Positions 1 to 8,254 of a stretch of DNA of 64,000 nucleotides are shown piece by piece. This DNA comes from PALSA-612 sp963742925 (GTDB lineage Bacteria; Actinomycetota; Thermoleophilia; Gaiellales; Gaiellaceae). How positions within the stretch are numbered: position 1 is the stretch's first letter; every line of letters starts with the position of its first letter. A program made the position numbers and the translations under genes. The notes beneath the pieces were generated by a model. That model ran no database searches and had not been told where the DNA came from. It was given only the letters and a program-made list of their open reading frames with translations. The stretch spans positions 62,001 through 126,000 of the forward strand of contig CAVUNV010000005.1 in NCBI GenBank assembly GCA_963742925.1. Direction: 5' to 3'.

Positions 1-939
1 ATCTCGGACACGATCGCCCTGATCCCGCTCGGCTGGCTCGTGGAGCAGGGCCTCCGCCTCGACGACGTAGGGCTGGTGGTCGTCTTCGTGTGCGCCGGAG
101 CCGGGCTGCTGTTCCTGCTGATTCCACGGCGCTACGCGATGGTGCTGCCCGTGCTCGTGCTCGTCTACTTCGCAGTCTCCCAGGCGTCGATCCAGGCGAA
201 GCACCAGCACCAGTCCCTCGAGTCGCTGTTCGGGGGCATCTCCTCGCCGCCGCTCCACCTCGACTGGATCGATCGCAAGGTCGGCTCCGGCGCGAAGGTG
301 GCGGTGGTCTGGACGGGGAACACCGACAAGTTCACGATCTGGGAGAACGAGATCTTCAACCGCAGCCTCGGCACGGTGTATACGACCGGGCCGCCGCTCC
401 CCGGCGACCTTGCCGAGACACCCGTGACGATCAACCGCGCGTCGGGGAAGTTGACCGACCCGGAAGGCCGACCGGTCGTCGCCCGCTACGTGCTCACGGA
501 CAGGTCGCTTGCACTCCAGGGCAAGGTCGTCGCGGAGGACCCGAACAAGGGGATGCTGCTGTACCGCGTGAACGGTCCGCTGCGGCAGGCTGCACGCATC
601 ACCGGGGTCTACGGTGACACGTGGTCGGGAAAGGACGTCACGTACACGCGCTTCGACTGCAAGGGTGGGACGCTCACGGCTCAGCTCCAGAGTGACCCGA
701 ACCTGTTCAAGCGGCCGAACTCGGTCATCGCCACCAGCGCCGGCAGCACTGTCCGCGCCCTCGTACCCGCGAGCGGGACGGCCCTCCTACGCGTGCCGCT
801 GCACCCGGTCGCGGGGCGTTGCACCGTCCGGTTCCACGTCAAGAGCACCGCGGTGCCGGCCGTCGTGCTCGGAGGGTCGAACACCGACACGCGCGTGCTC
901 GGCACGCACTTCAACCGCTTCACGTACCGGCCCTCGTGA
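1..939 (+). CDS. C-terminal part of membrane glycosyltransferase (partial)
   Basis: The frame is open from the first base, so the true start lies before the window. About 60 residues of hydrophobic segments are followed by a roughly 230-residue extracytoplasmic domain. That domain shares landmarks with the end of the GT-C protein at 5528-7747: an FNRSLG/WNRSLK motif, a YVLTDR/YVLAEK strand followed by an ALxG element, and a YRV-x-x-PLR-x-A run followed by TGVY or TGVF. I infer that it is a paralogue, a polyprenyl-phosphate-sugar-dependent glycosyltransferase of the RgtA/ArnT type. The catalytic N-terminus is not visible. A GT4 gene follows 13 bp later, so it probably belongs to the same polysaccharide operon. 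Confidence 0.65.
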   Translation: MSDTIALIPLGWLVEQGLRLDDVGLVVVFVCAGAGLLFLLIPRRYAMVLPVLVLVYFAVSQASIQAKHQHQSLESLFGGISSPPLHLDWIDRKVGSGAKVAVVWTGNTDKFTIWENEIFNRSLGTVYTTGPPLPGDLAETPVTINRASGKLTDPEGRPVVARYVLTDRSLALQGKVVAEDPNKGMLLYRVNGPLRQAARITGVYGDTWSGKDVTYTRFDCKGGTLTAQLQSDPNLFKRPNSVIATSAGSTVRALVPASGTALLRVPLHPVAGRCTVRFHVKSTAVPAVVLGGSNTDTRVLGTHFNRFTYRPS

Positions 940-952
940 GGCGGCCGGCGGC

Positions 953-2023
953 GTGAGGATCGTCTTCGACGTCTCGCCGCTCTCGCATCCGCGATCGGGC
1001 ATCGGCAGGTACCTGCGGGGGTCGATCGCCGGGCTCGTGGAGGCCGCGGCCGGCGAGCACGAGATCGTCCCGTTCGCTCCGACCAGCCCGCAGGGGCTGA
1101 AGGCGATCCCCGTGGCGCTTCAGGGGATCCCGGTCGAGCCGAGGCTCAGGTTCCTGCCCTTCGCGCACGCGTGGCGCCAGGCGTGGAGCCGGTCGGGGTG
1201 GCCGCCGGCGGAGCGCTTCCTCGGATCCTTCGACGTGCTGCACTACTCCGACTGGATGTACCCGCCGCAGCGGAGCGGCCTGCGCGCGACGACGGTGCAC
1301 GACCTGGTGCCGATTCGCTTCCCCGAGTGGGTGCAGGGGCGGACCCGGAGCATGCACACCGCGAAGTACCGCGACGCGCGACGCTGCGACGCCGTGTTCG
1401 CGAACTCGGCCTTCACGGCGCGCGAGGTGGTTGAGCTGCTCGAGGTGCCCGCCGATCGCGTCCACGTCGCACATCCGGGCGTCGATCCGCACTTCCGGCC
1501 GGACGGGGCCCGGTCCGATCTCGGCGGGCCGTACGTGCTGTGCGTGGCGACGCTCGAGCCCCGCAAGAACCTCGGCGTCCTCGTCGAGGCGTTCCGCCTG
1601 CTCGGGAGCGACGACCTGCGGCTCGCCGTCGTCGGCGCGGCCGGGTGGGGCGAGCAGCCGAGCCTCGCCGACCCGCGCATCGTCAGGCTCGGCTTCGTCG
1701 ACGACGAGGAGCTCGCCCGCCTCTACCGCGGGGCGGCGGTCTTCGCCTACCCGTCGCGGTTCGAGGGCTTCGGAATCCCGATCGTCGAGGCGATGGCGAG
1801 CGGCGTCCCGGTTGTCGCCTCGTCGCACGAGTCGATGGACGAGGCCTCCGGCGACGCGGCCCTGAGGGCCGATCCCGAGAGCCCGGACGCGTTCGCCGCC
1901 GCGATCACGCGCGCCGTCGAGGAACCTGGGCCGCTCGTCGAGCGCGGTCTCGCCCACGCCGCCCGCTTCACGTGGCTCGGCACCGGACGCGCCTTTCTCC
2001 GTGGCTACGAGGCCGTCGGCTGA
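953..2023 (+). CDS. GT4 family glycosyltransferase
   Basis: This 356-residue GT-B protein should transfer a nucleotide-activated sugar onto a growing surface glycan in the cytoplasm. The acceptor Rossmann half starts MRIVFDVSPL and has TVHDLVP near residue 95. The donor half has ATLEPRKNL near residue 200 and the E-x7-E nucleotide-sugar motif EGFGIPIVE near residue 270. I chose GTG at 953 because it begins directly with the first beta strand. Its TGA overlaps the next ATG, so it is translationally coupled to the next glycosyltransferase. The sugar and linkage cannot be told from sequence. Confidence 0.9.
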   Translation: MRIVFDVSPLSHPRSGIGRYLRGSIAGLVEAAAGEHEIVPFAPTSPQGLKAIPVALQGIPVEPRLRFLPFAHAWRQAWSRSGWPPAERFLGSFDVLHYSDWMYPPQRSGLRATTVHDLVPIRFPEWVQGRTRSMHTAKYRDARRCDAVFANSAFTAREVVELLEVPADRVHVAHPGVDPHFRPDGARSDLGGPYVLCVATLEPRKNLGVLVEAFRLLGSDDLRLAVVGAAGWGEQPSLADPRIVRLGFVDDEELARLYRGAAVFAYPSRFEGFGIPIVEAMASGVPVVASSHESMDEASGDAALRADPESPDAFAAAITRAVEEPGPLVERGLAHAARFTWLGTGRAFLRGYEAVG

Positions 2024-3003
2024 TGCGCGTCGGCCTCGACGTCTCGCCGCTCGACCAGACCGCCGCCGGCACCGCTCGCTACCTGACGCAGCTCGAGGAG
2101 ATCGACGGCGTCGAGCTCGTCCCGCTGGCCCATCGCGGGCACGGGCGGGCCGCCACGCTCTACCGCGATGCCGTCTGGTACCCGCTCGCGCTCCCGCGCC
2201 TGGCGGCTCGGTCGCGGCTCGACGTTCTCCACTGTCCGACCTTCCGCGCGCCGCTTTCACCGCCCGTCTGTCCGCTCGTCGTTACCGTTCACGACCTTGC
2301 CGTCCTGCGCCACCCGGAGACGTTCAATCAGTGGACGCGGCACTACAGCCGCCTGTGTGTCCCTCGGGTGGCGCGGTCGGCAAGGCTCGTGATCGCGGTG
2401 TCCGAGCACACGAAGCGCGATCTCGTCGAGCTGCTCGGTACGCCCGGCGAGAAGATCCGTGTCGTCCCCAACGGCGTCGCCGAGGCGTTCAGCCCGGACG
2501 GTCCGGCGGAGACCGGCGACTACGTGCTCGCCGTCGGCACGGTCGAACCGCGCAAGAACCTCGAGCGGCTCGCGGACGCGACGCGGCGGCTGGGTGTCGA
2601 GCTGCGGGTCGCCGGAGCGACCGGCTGGGGGCACGTCGAGCCGGGAACAGCCGGCGTCCGGCTGCTCGGCCGCGTGTCCGACGAGGAGCTTGCACGGCTC
2701 TATCGCGGCGCGCGCTGCCTCGCCTATCCCTCGCTCTACGAAGGGTTCGGGATCCCGATCGTCGAGGCGATGGCATGCGGCACGCCCGTCGTCACCTCGC
2801 GCGGCGGCGCGACCGAGGAGGTTGCCGGCGGTGCCGCGGTCCTCGTCGACCCGCTCGACCCGGCGGCGATCGCGACGGGGATCGAGGAAGCGGCGGCGCG
2901 GCGCCAGGAGCTCGTTTCCGCGGGGCTCGCGCGCTCCCGCGACTTCAGCTGGGCCGAGACCGCGCGTCGCACCGCCGACGTGTACAGGGAGGCGGCTGCG
3001 TGA
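2023..3003 (+). CDS. GT4 family glycosyltransferase
   Basis: This 326-residue protein is a close relative of the preceding gene and starts MRVGLDVSPLDQT. It keeps the VTVHDLAV loop, the VGTVEPRKNL donor-domain entry and the YEGFGIPIVEAMACG motif near residue 239, so both halves of the GT-B fold are present. Its ATG overlaps the upstream stop by one base and its stop overlaps the next GTG start. Three consecutive GT4 genes joined this way look like tandem duplication followed by divergence, each probably adding one residue of a repeat unit. Confidence 0.9.
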   Translation: MRVGLDVSPLDQTAAGTARYLTQLEEIDGVELVPLAHRGHGRAATLYRDAVWYPLALPRLAARSRLDVLHCPTFRAPLSPPVCPLVVTVHDLAVLRHPETFNQWTRHYSRLCVPRVARSARLVIAVSEHTKRDLVELLGTPGEKIRVVPNGVAEAFSPDGPAETGDYVLAVGTVEPRKNLERLADATRRLGVELRVAGATGWGHVEPGTAGVRLLGRVSDEELARLYRGARCLAYPSLYEGFGIPIVEAMACGTPVVTSRGGATEEVAGGAAVLVDPLDPAAIATGIEEAAARRQELVSAGLARSRDFSWAETARRTADVYREAAA

Positions 3004-4022
3004 GCCCCCCGCTGGTCGTGGTCGACGCGGATGTGCTCGGCCGTCAGCGAACCGGTGACGAGACCTACGTCGAGAACCTGCTGCGCCGCCTGCCCGAGCA
3101 CGCCGAGGGTGGGCTCCGCTTCGCCGCCCTGACACGCCGGCCCGACCTCGTGCCGCCCGGCGTCGAGCCTGTCCACGTGCCGGCCCGGTTCCAGGAGGTG
3201 CGCATGCTCAGGACGGTGTCGCGCGCGCTCTCCCGGCTCGGCGCGGCCCTCGCCCACTTCCAGCACGCGCTTCCGCTCCGCTGTCCCTGCCCGGCGGTCG
3301 TCACCGTGCACGACCTCTCCTTCGAGCGCGACTCCTCCCTCATGGGTCTCCGGCACCGGCTGACCTTCCGCCTCGTCGTCCCGCACGCGGTGGGACACGC
3401 CGCGCGCGTGCTCGCGGTCTCGGAGCGGACGAAGCACGACCTCGTCGACCTCTACGGGGTCGATCCGTCCCGGATCGCTGTCACTCCGCACGGCGTCGAT
3501 CCCGCCTTCAGCCCCGGCGCGGGTCGCGGTGACTCGTACCTGCTGTTCGTCGGCGCGGTCCAGCGACGGAAGAACCCGCTGGCCGCGGCGAAGGCTGCTT
3601 CGGAGCTCGGCATGAAGCTCGTCGTGGTCGGGCCGGGCCGCGATCCGTCTCTCGTCCACGCGCTCGAGCGGCACGGCGCCGACGTCCGTGGCTACGTGCC
3701 GCAGGACGAGCTGGTCGAGCTGTACCGGGGTGCGGCCGCGCTCGTTCTCCCCTCGCGGTACGAGGGCTTCGGGTTGCCGGTGATCGAGGCGATGGCGAGC
3801 GGGACCCCGGTCGTGGCGGCTCCGGACGCCGCGCTGCGGGAGATCGCGGGCGACGCGGCCGTGTTCGTCGAGACGGACGATCTCGCCGACGGCATCCGCC
3901 GCGCGCTGGCCGAGCGGGACGTGCTCGTAGCGGCCGGTCTCCGCCGGGCGGCGCTCTTCTCCTGGGACGAGACCGCGCGCCGGACGATCGCCGTCTACCG
4001 GGAGGTGCTGGGGCTCGAGTGA
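3000..4022 (+). CDS. GT4 family glycosyltransferase
   Basis: This is the third consecutive GT4 enzyme, 340 residues, starting at a GTG that overlaps the previous stop. Visible features are VVDADVLGRQRTGDE at the N-terminus, VTVHDLSFERD, FVGAVQRRKNP opening the donor domain, and YEGFGLPVIEAMASG near residue 253 with the two family glutamates. It is more diverged from its two neighbours than they are from each other. The stop overlaps the GTG of the GT2 gene downstream. Donor and acceptor are unknown. Confidence 0.9.
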   Translation: MSPPLVVVDADVLGRQRTGDETYVENLLRRLPEHAEGGLRFAALTRRPDLVPPGVEPVHVPARFQEVRMLRTVSRALSRLGAALAHFQHALPLRCPCPAVVTVHDLSFERDSSLMGLRHRLTFRLVVPHAVGHAARVLAVSERTKHDLVDLYGVDPSRIAVTPHGVDPAFSPGAGRGDSYLLFVGAVQRRKNPLAAAKAASELGMKLVVVGPGRDPSLVHALERHGADVRGYVPQDELVELYRGAAALVLPSRYEGFGLPVIEAMASGTPVVAAPDAALREIAGDAAVFVETDDLADGIRRALAERDVLVAAGLRRAALFSWDETARRTIAVYREVLGLE

Positions 4023-4780
4023 AGGTCTCCGCCGTCGTCATCTCGCACGGCCACCGCGACGAGCTCGCACGCTCGCTGCCGGCGCTGCTGCCGCAGGTGG
4101 ACGAGGTCGTCGTGATCGCCAACGTCCCCGGGAGCGCGCCGGCCGATCCGCTCGGGGCACGGGTCGTCGAGCAGGAGCGGCCGCGCAGCTTCGCGGCCAA
4201 CATCAATGCCGGCGCCGCCGCGACCACCGGCGAGCTGGTGCTCGTCGCGAACCCCGACACCGTGGCCGAGCCCGGCGCGGTCGCGGTCTTGCGCGACTTC
4301 GCGGCCGCACATCCGCGCTGCGGCGTCGCAGGCCCCCAGATGCTCGACCCGGGTGGAACCTGGCAACCCTCGCGCCGGCGCTTTCCGACCGTCGGCGGCA
4401 CGCTCGTCCGGCGGACGCCGCTCCGCCGCGCGTTCCCGCCGCTCGAGCGGCAGCGCTCCCATTACCTGCTCGACGAGCGGCCGTCCGAGCCTGTGCAGGC
4501 CGACTGGATGCTCGGCGGCTTCCTGTTGATCCGGCGCGCCGCCTTCGACGAGGTGGGCGGCTTCGACGAGGGCTTCCGCATGTACGGCGAGGAGATCGAC
4601 TTCTGCTACCGGCTGGCCAAGGCCGGCTGGGAGCGCTGGTACGTGCCGGCGGCCGTGGTCAGGCACCGGTGGGACGCGGTCACCGACCACAGGCTGCTCA
4701 CCCGGCGAACGCTCTGGCACTGGGGCGGCATCCTGCGCTTCGTCTGCAAGCATCCCGAGCGCCTGCGCGTCCTCCGGTGA
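4019..4780 (+). CDS. GT2 family glycosyltransferase
   Basis: This 253-residue GT-A enzyme resembles the rhamnosyltransferase (WbbL/RfbF-like) group. The nucleotide-binding N-terminus is VSAVVISHGHRDE. The DXD equivalent is VANPDT near residue 75. The acceptor region carries WMLGGFLLIRR and FDEVGGFDEGF, followed by GEEIDFCYRLAKAGW near residue 190, a strong GT2 signature. GTG at 4019 overlaps the preceding stop by four bases. It is the last gene of the glycosyltransferase run; the spacer that follows contains an 11-bp direct repeat. Confidence 0.88.
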   Translation: MKVSAVVISHGHRDELARSLPALLPQVDEVVVIANVPGSAPADPLGARVVEQERPRSFAANINAGAAATTGELVLVANPDTVAEPGAVAVLRDFAAAHPRCGVAGPQMLDPGGTWQPSRRRFPTVGGTLVRRTPLRRAFPPLERQRSHYLLDERPSEPVQADWMLGGFLLIRRAAFDEVGGFDEGFRMYGEEIDFCYRLAKAGWERWYVPAAVVRHRWDAVTDHRLLTRRTLWHWGGILRFVCKHPERLRVLR

Positions 4781-4813
4781 CCACGATGTCTCCGCGCCTC
4801 GCGATCACGCCCG

Positions 4814-4835
4814 AGAATCGGCACAGAATCGGCAC
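4814..4835 (+). repeat. 11-bp direct repeat pair shared with 42645-42666
   Basis: Two perfect tandem copies of AGAATCGGCAC lie in the spacer between the GT2 and methyltransferase genes. A diverged copy of the pair, 19 of 22 bases identical on the opposite strand, lies at 42645-42666 in another intergenic gap. The role is unknown; a protein-binding site or a small repeated element are both possible. Confidence 0.55.
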
Positions 4836-4932
4836 GGACACGGCACCACTTCGCCCGGTATCGTCCTCGGCGAGGGCGGAGGGACGACGCCCCACCCAAG
4901 GGCGGGGGTGGGTCGAACCGTCCGGCGGGCAC

Positions 4933-5571
4933 GTGACCGGGACGGACAAGTACGACGCCGCGGCCGAGGGCTGGAGCGACGAGCAGTACGCCGACTCGGC
5001 CGGCTATCTCCGGCACCGGGCCGAGCTCGTCGTGGCACTCGGCCCGAAGCTCGAGCCCGGCGACACCGTCCTCGATCTCGCCTGCGGCGATGCCGGCCTC
5101 GCCGAGCCGCTGCTCGCGGCCGGGCTCCGCTACGTCGGCGTCGACCTCTCGGGGCCGATGGTCGAGGCGGCGCACCGGCGGGTCGGCGACCGCGCCGAGA
5201 TCCACGAAGGCGACCTGAACGAGTTCGCGCCTCCGGAGCCGGTTCAGGCGACGACCTGCTTCCGCGCCGTCTACTACGCCCGTGATCGCCGTGCGTTCTT
5301 CCGGCAGGTCGCCTCGTACACGGAGAAGAAGCTCGTCTTCGACCTCAACCCGCGGCAGTACCGGGTCGCGGACGTCCTGGCCGACCTCGAGGCCGCCGGG
5401 CTCGATCGGTTCGAGCTGCGTCCGTTCTTCAGTCCGCAACGGGTCGCGTTGCCCGGGCCTTTCGCGGCGGCGCTGCAGGCCGCCGAGCGCTCCGGCCCAC
5501 TCGCCCGGCTCGCGCTCCGCTTCCGCTTCAGCTACATGGTGGCGGCGTGTAGGTCGGCCGGACGGGGGTGA
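4933..5571 (+). CDS. Class I SAM-dependent methyltransferase
   Basis: This 212-residue protein has the SAM-binding motif I VLDLACGDAG near residue 46, then YVGVDLSGPM (motif post-I acidic residue) and a later FDLNPRQY segment. The family methylates small molecules or glycan and lipid intermediates; the substrate is unknown. I chose GTG at 4933 (MTGTDKYDAAAEGW) because the frame upstream of it runs through a low-complexity spacer containing a repeated intergenic motif. The 3' end overlaps the convergent membrane glycosyltransferase gene by 44 bp. Confidence 0.8.
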   Translation: MTGTDKYDAAAEGWSDEQYADSAGYLRHRAELVVALGPKLEPGDTVLDLACGDAGLAEPLLAAGLRYVGVDLSGPMVEAAHRRVGDRAEIHEGDLNEFAPPEPVQATTCFRAVYYARDRRAFFRQVASYTEKKLVFDLNPRQYRVADVLADLEAAGLDRFELRPFFSPQRVALPGPFAAALQAAERSGPLARLALRFRFSYMVAACRSAGRG

Positions 5572-7747
5572 GCGAGAACCGGAACCCGACCTGGCCGCCG
5601 AGCTGGCGCTGGTCGGAGCCGCCGAAGTGCAACGGCGCATACGTGGGCGCGATCCGTACCTGAACCCGGAACGGCGGCTTCGGAGTCGGCAGGACGAAGC
5701 GCTTCGCCGTCCCGATGCGCAGCGTCCAGCGCCGGATGCCGGTGACGTGGCCGATGTGCGGCTCCTTGTCCGCGCCCTCGACGAGCGGGCCGATCGTGAC
5801 GCGCACCCCCGCCGGGCCGACGGGCGCGCCACAGGCGGAGAGACGCGAGACGTCGACGACCGCGTAGCCGGCGTTCCCGCCGGGCGTCGAGAATCTGTTG
5901 TACGCGCTCTCCGCCGCCGGGCAGGGAGCCAGGCTGCAGCCCGTCTGACCGTCGTCGAAGACGCCGGTCTTGTTGTATGCGTACCGCAGCGGCTTCCTGA
6001 CCCGGTAGACGAACCAGCGGTTCGTCGGCGTTGGCCGGCTGACGATCGTTCCGTCGAGAGCAACGCCCTTTTCGGCCAGCACGTAGTCGACGTTCGGCGC
6101 GGGGTAAAGGCGCCCGTCCTTGGTCGTGTTCGGCGTCTTCGTCGGACCCGGCCCCGGCGCGGAGCCGTCCACCGACCAGACGTACTTCAGCGAGCGGTTC
6201 CAGAACTCGGTCAACCACAGGCCGATGTCAGTGCCGGAATCGAGGTGCTGGCCGAGATAGAGCGTCGGCTTGCCGTGCGTGATGCTGTCCAGCCAGGTCA
6301 GCGGCCGCGGGTAGTTCTGGATCAGCGTCTGCGACGCGTCGTTCGAGTAGTTCGCCGCCGAGATCTGGCCCGCGAGACCCCACGCGAGGACGAGGAGCGC
6401 CGCAACGGCGATCACGCCGAGCCTCGCGCGCCGATGGCGCCCGAGCAGCCGGGGCGCGACGAGCAGCGCGACCGAGACCACGAGCGCGCCGATCAGCGCC
6501 CACTCGATGCCGCCGTGCGCGAAGGAGAGCTCACGGTTCGCCATCTGGGCGATCGCGACGCCGAGCGAGTCCACGGCCGGGACGTTGTTGAGCTGGTACG
6601 GGGTCGCGACGATCAGGTAAGCCACGAAGCCGACCGCGGCCGCGAGCGGGATCCAGCGCAGCTTCGGGCGGTCGAGCCACAGGGCCGTGCCGACGAACAC
6701 GAGCGGTACCAGGTAGATGAGGTTCCGCTCCTGGACGGTCGTCCCGAAGACGGTCGAGAGATACGCGGCCTTGACGGCCGTGTAGACGCCGAAGGCCACG
6801 GCGGCTGCGATGAACAGGCTCGTGAACGCCCGCAGCTCCGGCGTCCGCTCCTCGTCTCGGGGGCGCGCCAGCGCGGCGAGCGCCGCGACGACGGGCAGCA
6901 GGCCGAGGCCGATCGCGAGCGATCCCACCGCCTGGAGCCCGAAGTCGATCATCCGGCCCTGGTAGAAGCCGGTGGCGATCGCCCAGCTCGTCGAGTACTT
7001 GCCGACCAGGCCGCTGAACACGATCACGAGCCCGCAGCCGAGCACGACCGCGCCGACCCAGTCCCATGCCGACCAGCGCGAGCGCCACTGCCGCCCGGCC
7101 TCGCTCGAGAGCGCGTACAGCCCGGCGGCGAGGATGAACACGACCGGGAGCACGCCGAGCTCGCCGCGCACGAAGCCGCCCAGCAGCACCACCACGACGG
7201 CGGATGCGATCCACCAGACGGTGCGGCGGACGAGCGCCACCGCGATCAGGAAGAAGGCGAGGGCCGCGTACGGATAGCTGAGCGGCTCCTCCAGGATCAT
7301 CGGCGCGTAGACGAGCGCGGGCACCGAGCCGGTCGCCGCGGCGGCGAACAGCGCCGCGCGCGGAGAGGCGATCGTGCGCGCCAGCAGGTACGTGGGCACG
7401 ATCGCGAGCGTCATCGTGATGACGCCGATGTACTTCACGACCGCGTAGGCGAGCGTGGTCGACTTGATCGCCCACGCCGGCGCGATCAGCCATGCGTAGA
7501 GCGTCTGCCAGAAGTACGGATCGCCGCGGCGGGCACCGTGCCCGGTCGCCTCGATCGCACGGGAGATCTGCGACAGCTCGAGCTCGTCCGTGAACAGCCA
7601 GGGCGAGGAGTGCCGTGCGGCCTCCCAGGCGTACAGCGCCAGCAGCGCCACGAACACCGTGGCGAGCGGGATCGCCGCGTAGACCCGGTCGAACCAGGTT
7701 CGCGGGGGAAGCTCGGCCGCCTCGGCGCCGGAGGCGGCGTCTGTCAC
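5528..7747 (-). CDS. GT-C membrane glycosyltransferase
   Basis: This 739-residue multi-spanning protein has an N-terminal membrane helix followed by a first extracytoplasmic loop with FTDELELSQISRAI, the acidic pair expected of GT39/ArnT-like enzymes that use polyprenyl-phosphate sugars. About ten further hydrophobic segments follow, then a roughly 230-residue soluble C-terminal domain. That last domain is homologous to the partial protein at the left edge of the window. The GTG start at 7745-7747 overlaps the stop codon of the upstream CapD-like fragment, so the two are coupled. The transferred sugar is unknown. Confidence 0.8.
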   Translation of the reverse strand: MTDAASGAEAAELPPRTWFDRVYAAIPLATVFVALLALYAWEAARHSSPWLFTDELELSQISRAIEATGHGARRGDPYFWQTLYAWLIAPAWAIKSTTLAYAVVKYIGVITMTLAIVPTYLLARTIASPRAALFAAAATGSVPALVYAPMILEEPLSYPYAALAFFLIAVALVRRTVWWIASAVVVVLLGGFVRGELGVLPVVFILAAGLYALSSEAGRQWRSRWSAWDWVGAVVLGCGLVIVFSGLVGKYSTSWAIATGFYQGRMIDFGLQAVGSLAIGLGLLPVVAALAALARPRDEERTPELRAFTSLFIAAAVAFGVYTAVKAAYLSTVFGTTVQERNLIYLVPLVFVGTALWLDRPKLRWIPLAAAVGFVAYLIVATPYQLNNVPAVDSLGVAIAQMANRELSFAHGGIEWALIGALVVSVALLVAPRLLGRHRRARLGVIAVAALLVLAWGLAGQISAANYSNDASQTLIQNYPRPLTWLDSITHGKPTLYLGQHLDSGTDIGLWLTEFWNRSLKYVWSVDGSAPGPGPTKTPNTTKDGRLYPAPNVDYVLAEKGVALDGTIVSRPTPTNRWFVYRVRKPLRYAYNKTGVFDDGQTGCSLAPCPAAESAYNRFSTPGGNAGYAVVDVSRLSACGAPVGPAGVRVTIGPLVEGADKEPHIGHVTGIRRWTLRIGTAKRFVLPTPKPPFRVQVRIAPTYAPLHFGGSDQRQLGGQVGFRFSLTPVRPTYTPPPCS

Positions 7748-8254
7748 TCGACGCCCGCTCCCATGACGGCGACCGGGTCGAGGTCGAGCTCGCGACGGAC
7801 GAAGCGGCACGGCACGCCGGCCTGCTCGCAGCACGCGACGACGAGGTCGAGCTGCTCGCGCTGCGCGCCCGGGATCGTGACGAGGACGATGTCCGGGCGC
7901 GTCTGGCCGAGCACGCGTTCGATCTCGCCGAGTGAGCCCAGCACCGGTACGCCCTGCATCCGTCGCCGGCGCAGGCGCGGATCGTCGTCGACGAAGCCGA
8001 CCACCTGCTCGCCCGGCGTCTCGCGCAGCTCGCGGAGCAGGCTGCGGCCGCTCCGGCCGGCGCCGATGATCAGCGTCCGCCGTCGCTCGTCCCGGTCCCT
8101 CAGCGTTCCCATCGCATGGAAGAGTGCCCGTTCTCCGAAGCGTGAGGCCCCGATAAGCGTGGCGCAGAGGAGCGCGTCGACGACGTAGATGCTGGCCGGG
8201 AAGTCGCCGAACGGCCCGAAGCTGAGCCAGATGATGCCGACGGCGATCGGCGTC
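7744..8254 (-). CDS. CapD-type Rossmann domain, 3' part of frameshifted fusion gene
   Basis: This frame continues the protein that begins at 9565 after a one-base slip near 8255. It encodes a membrane helix (SIYVVDALLCATLIG) and a nucleotide-binding fold with LIIGAGRSGRSLLREL, followed by VVGFVDDD. That is the pattern of the N-terminal CoA_binding_3 region of CapD/FlaA1 polysaccharide proteins. No epimerase or sugar-transferase catalytic domain follows; the frame ends at 7744. An internal ATG at 8112 could let it be made as a separate soluble protein, but the homologous sequence clearly extends upstream of it. Confidence 0.65.

Noticed and set aside
920..2260. Long open frame on the minus strand opposite the first glycosyltransferases
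   Set aside because: It is Arg/Ala/Asp-rich with no recognisable domain and lies antisense to two clear GT4 genes; GC-rich DNA makes such frames common.
5282..8188. 968-codon plus-strand frame
   Set aside because: It is opposite the GT-C membrane protein and CapD-like domain, which have clear motifs; its translation is low-complexity Arg/Asp/Glu-rich.
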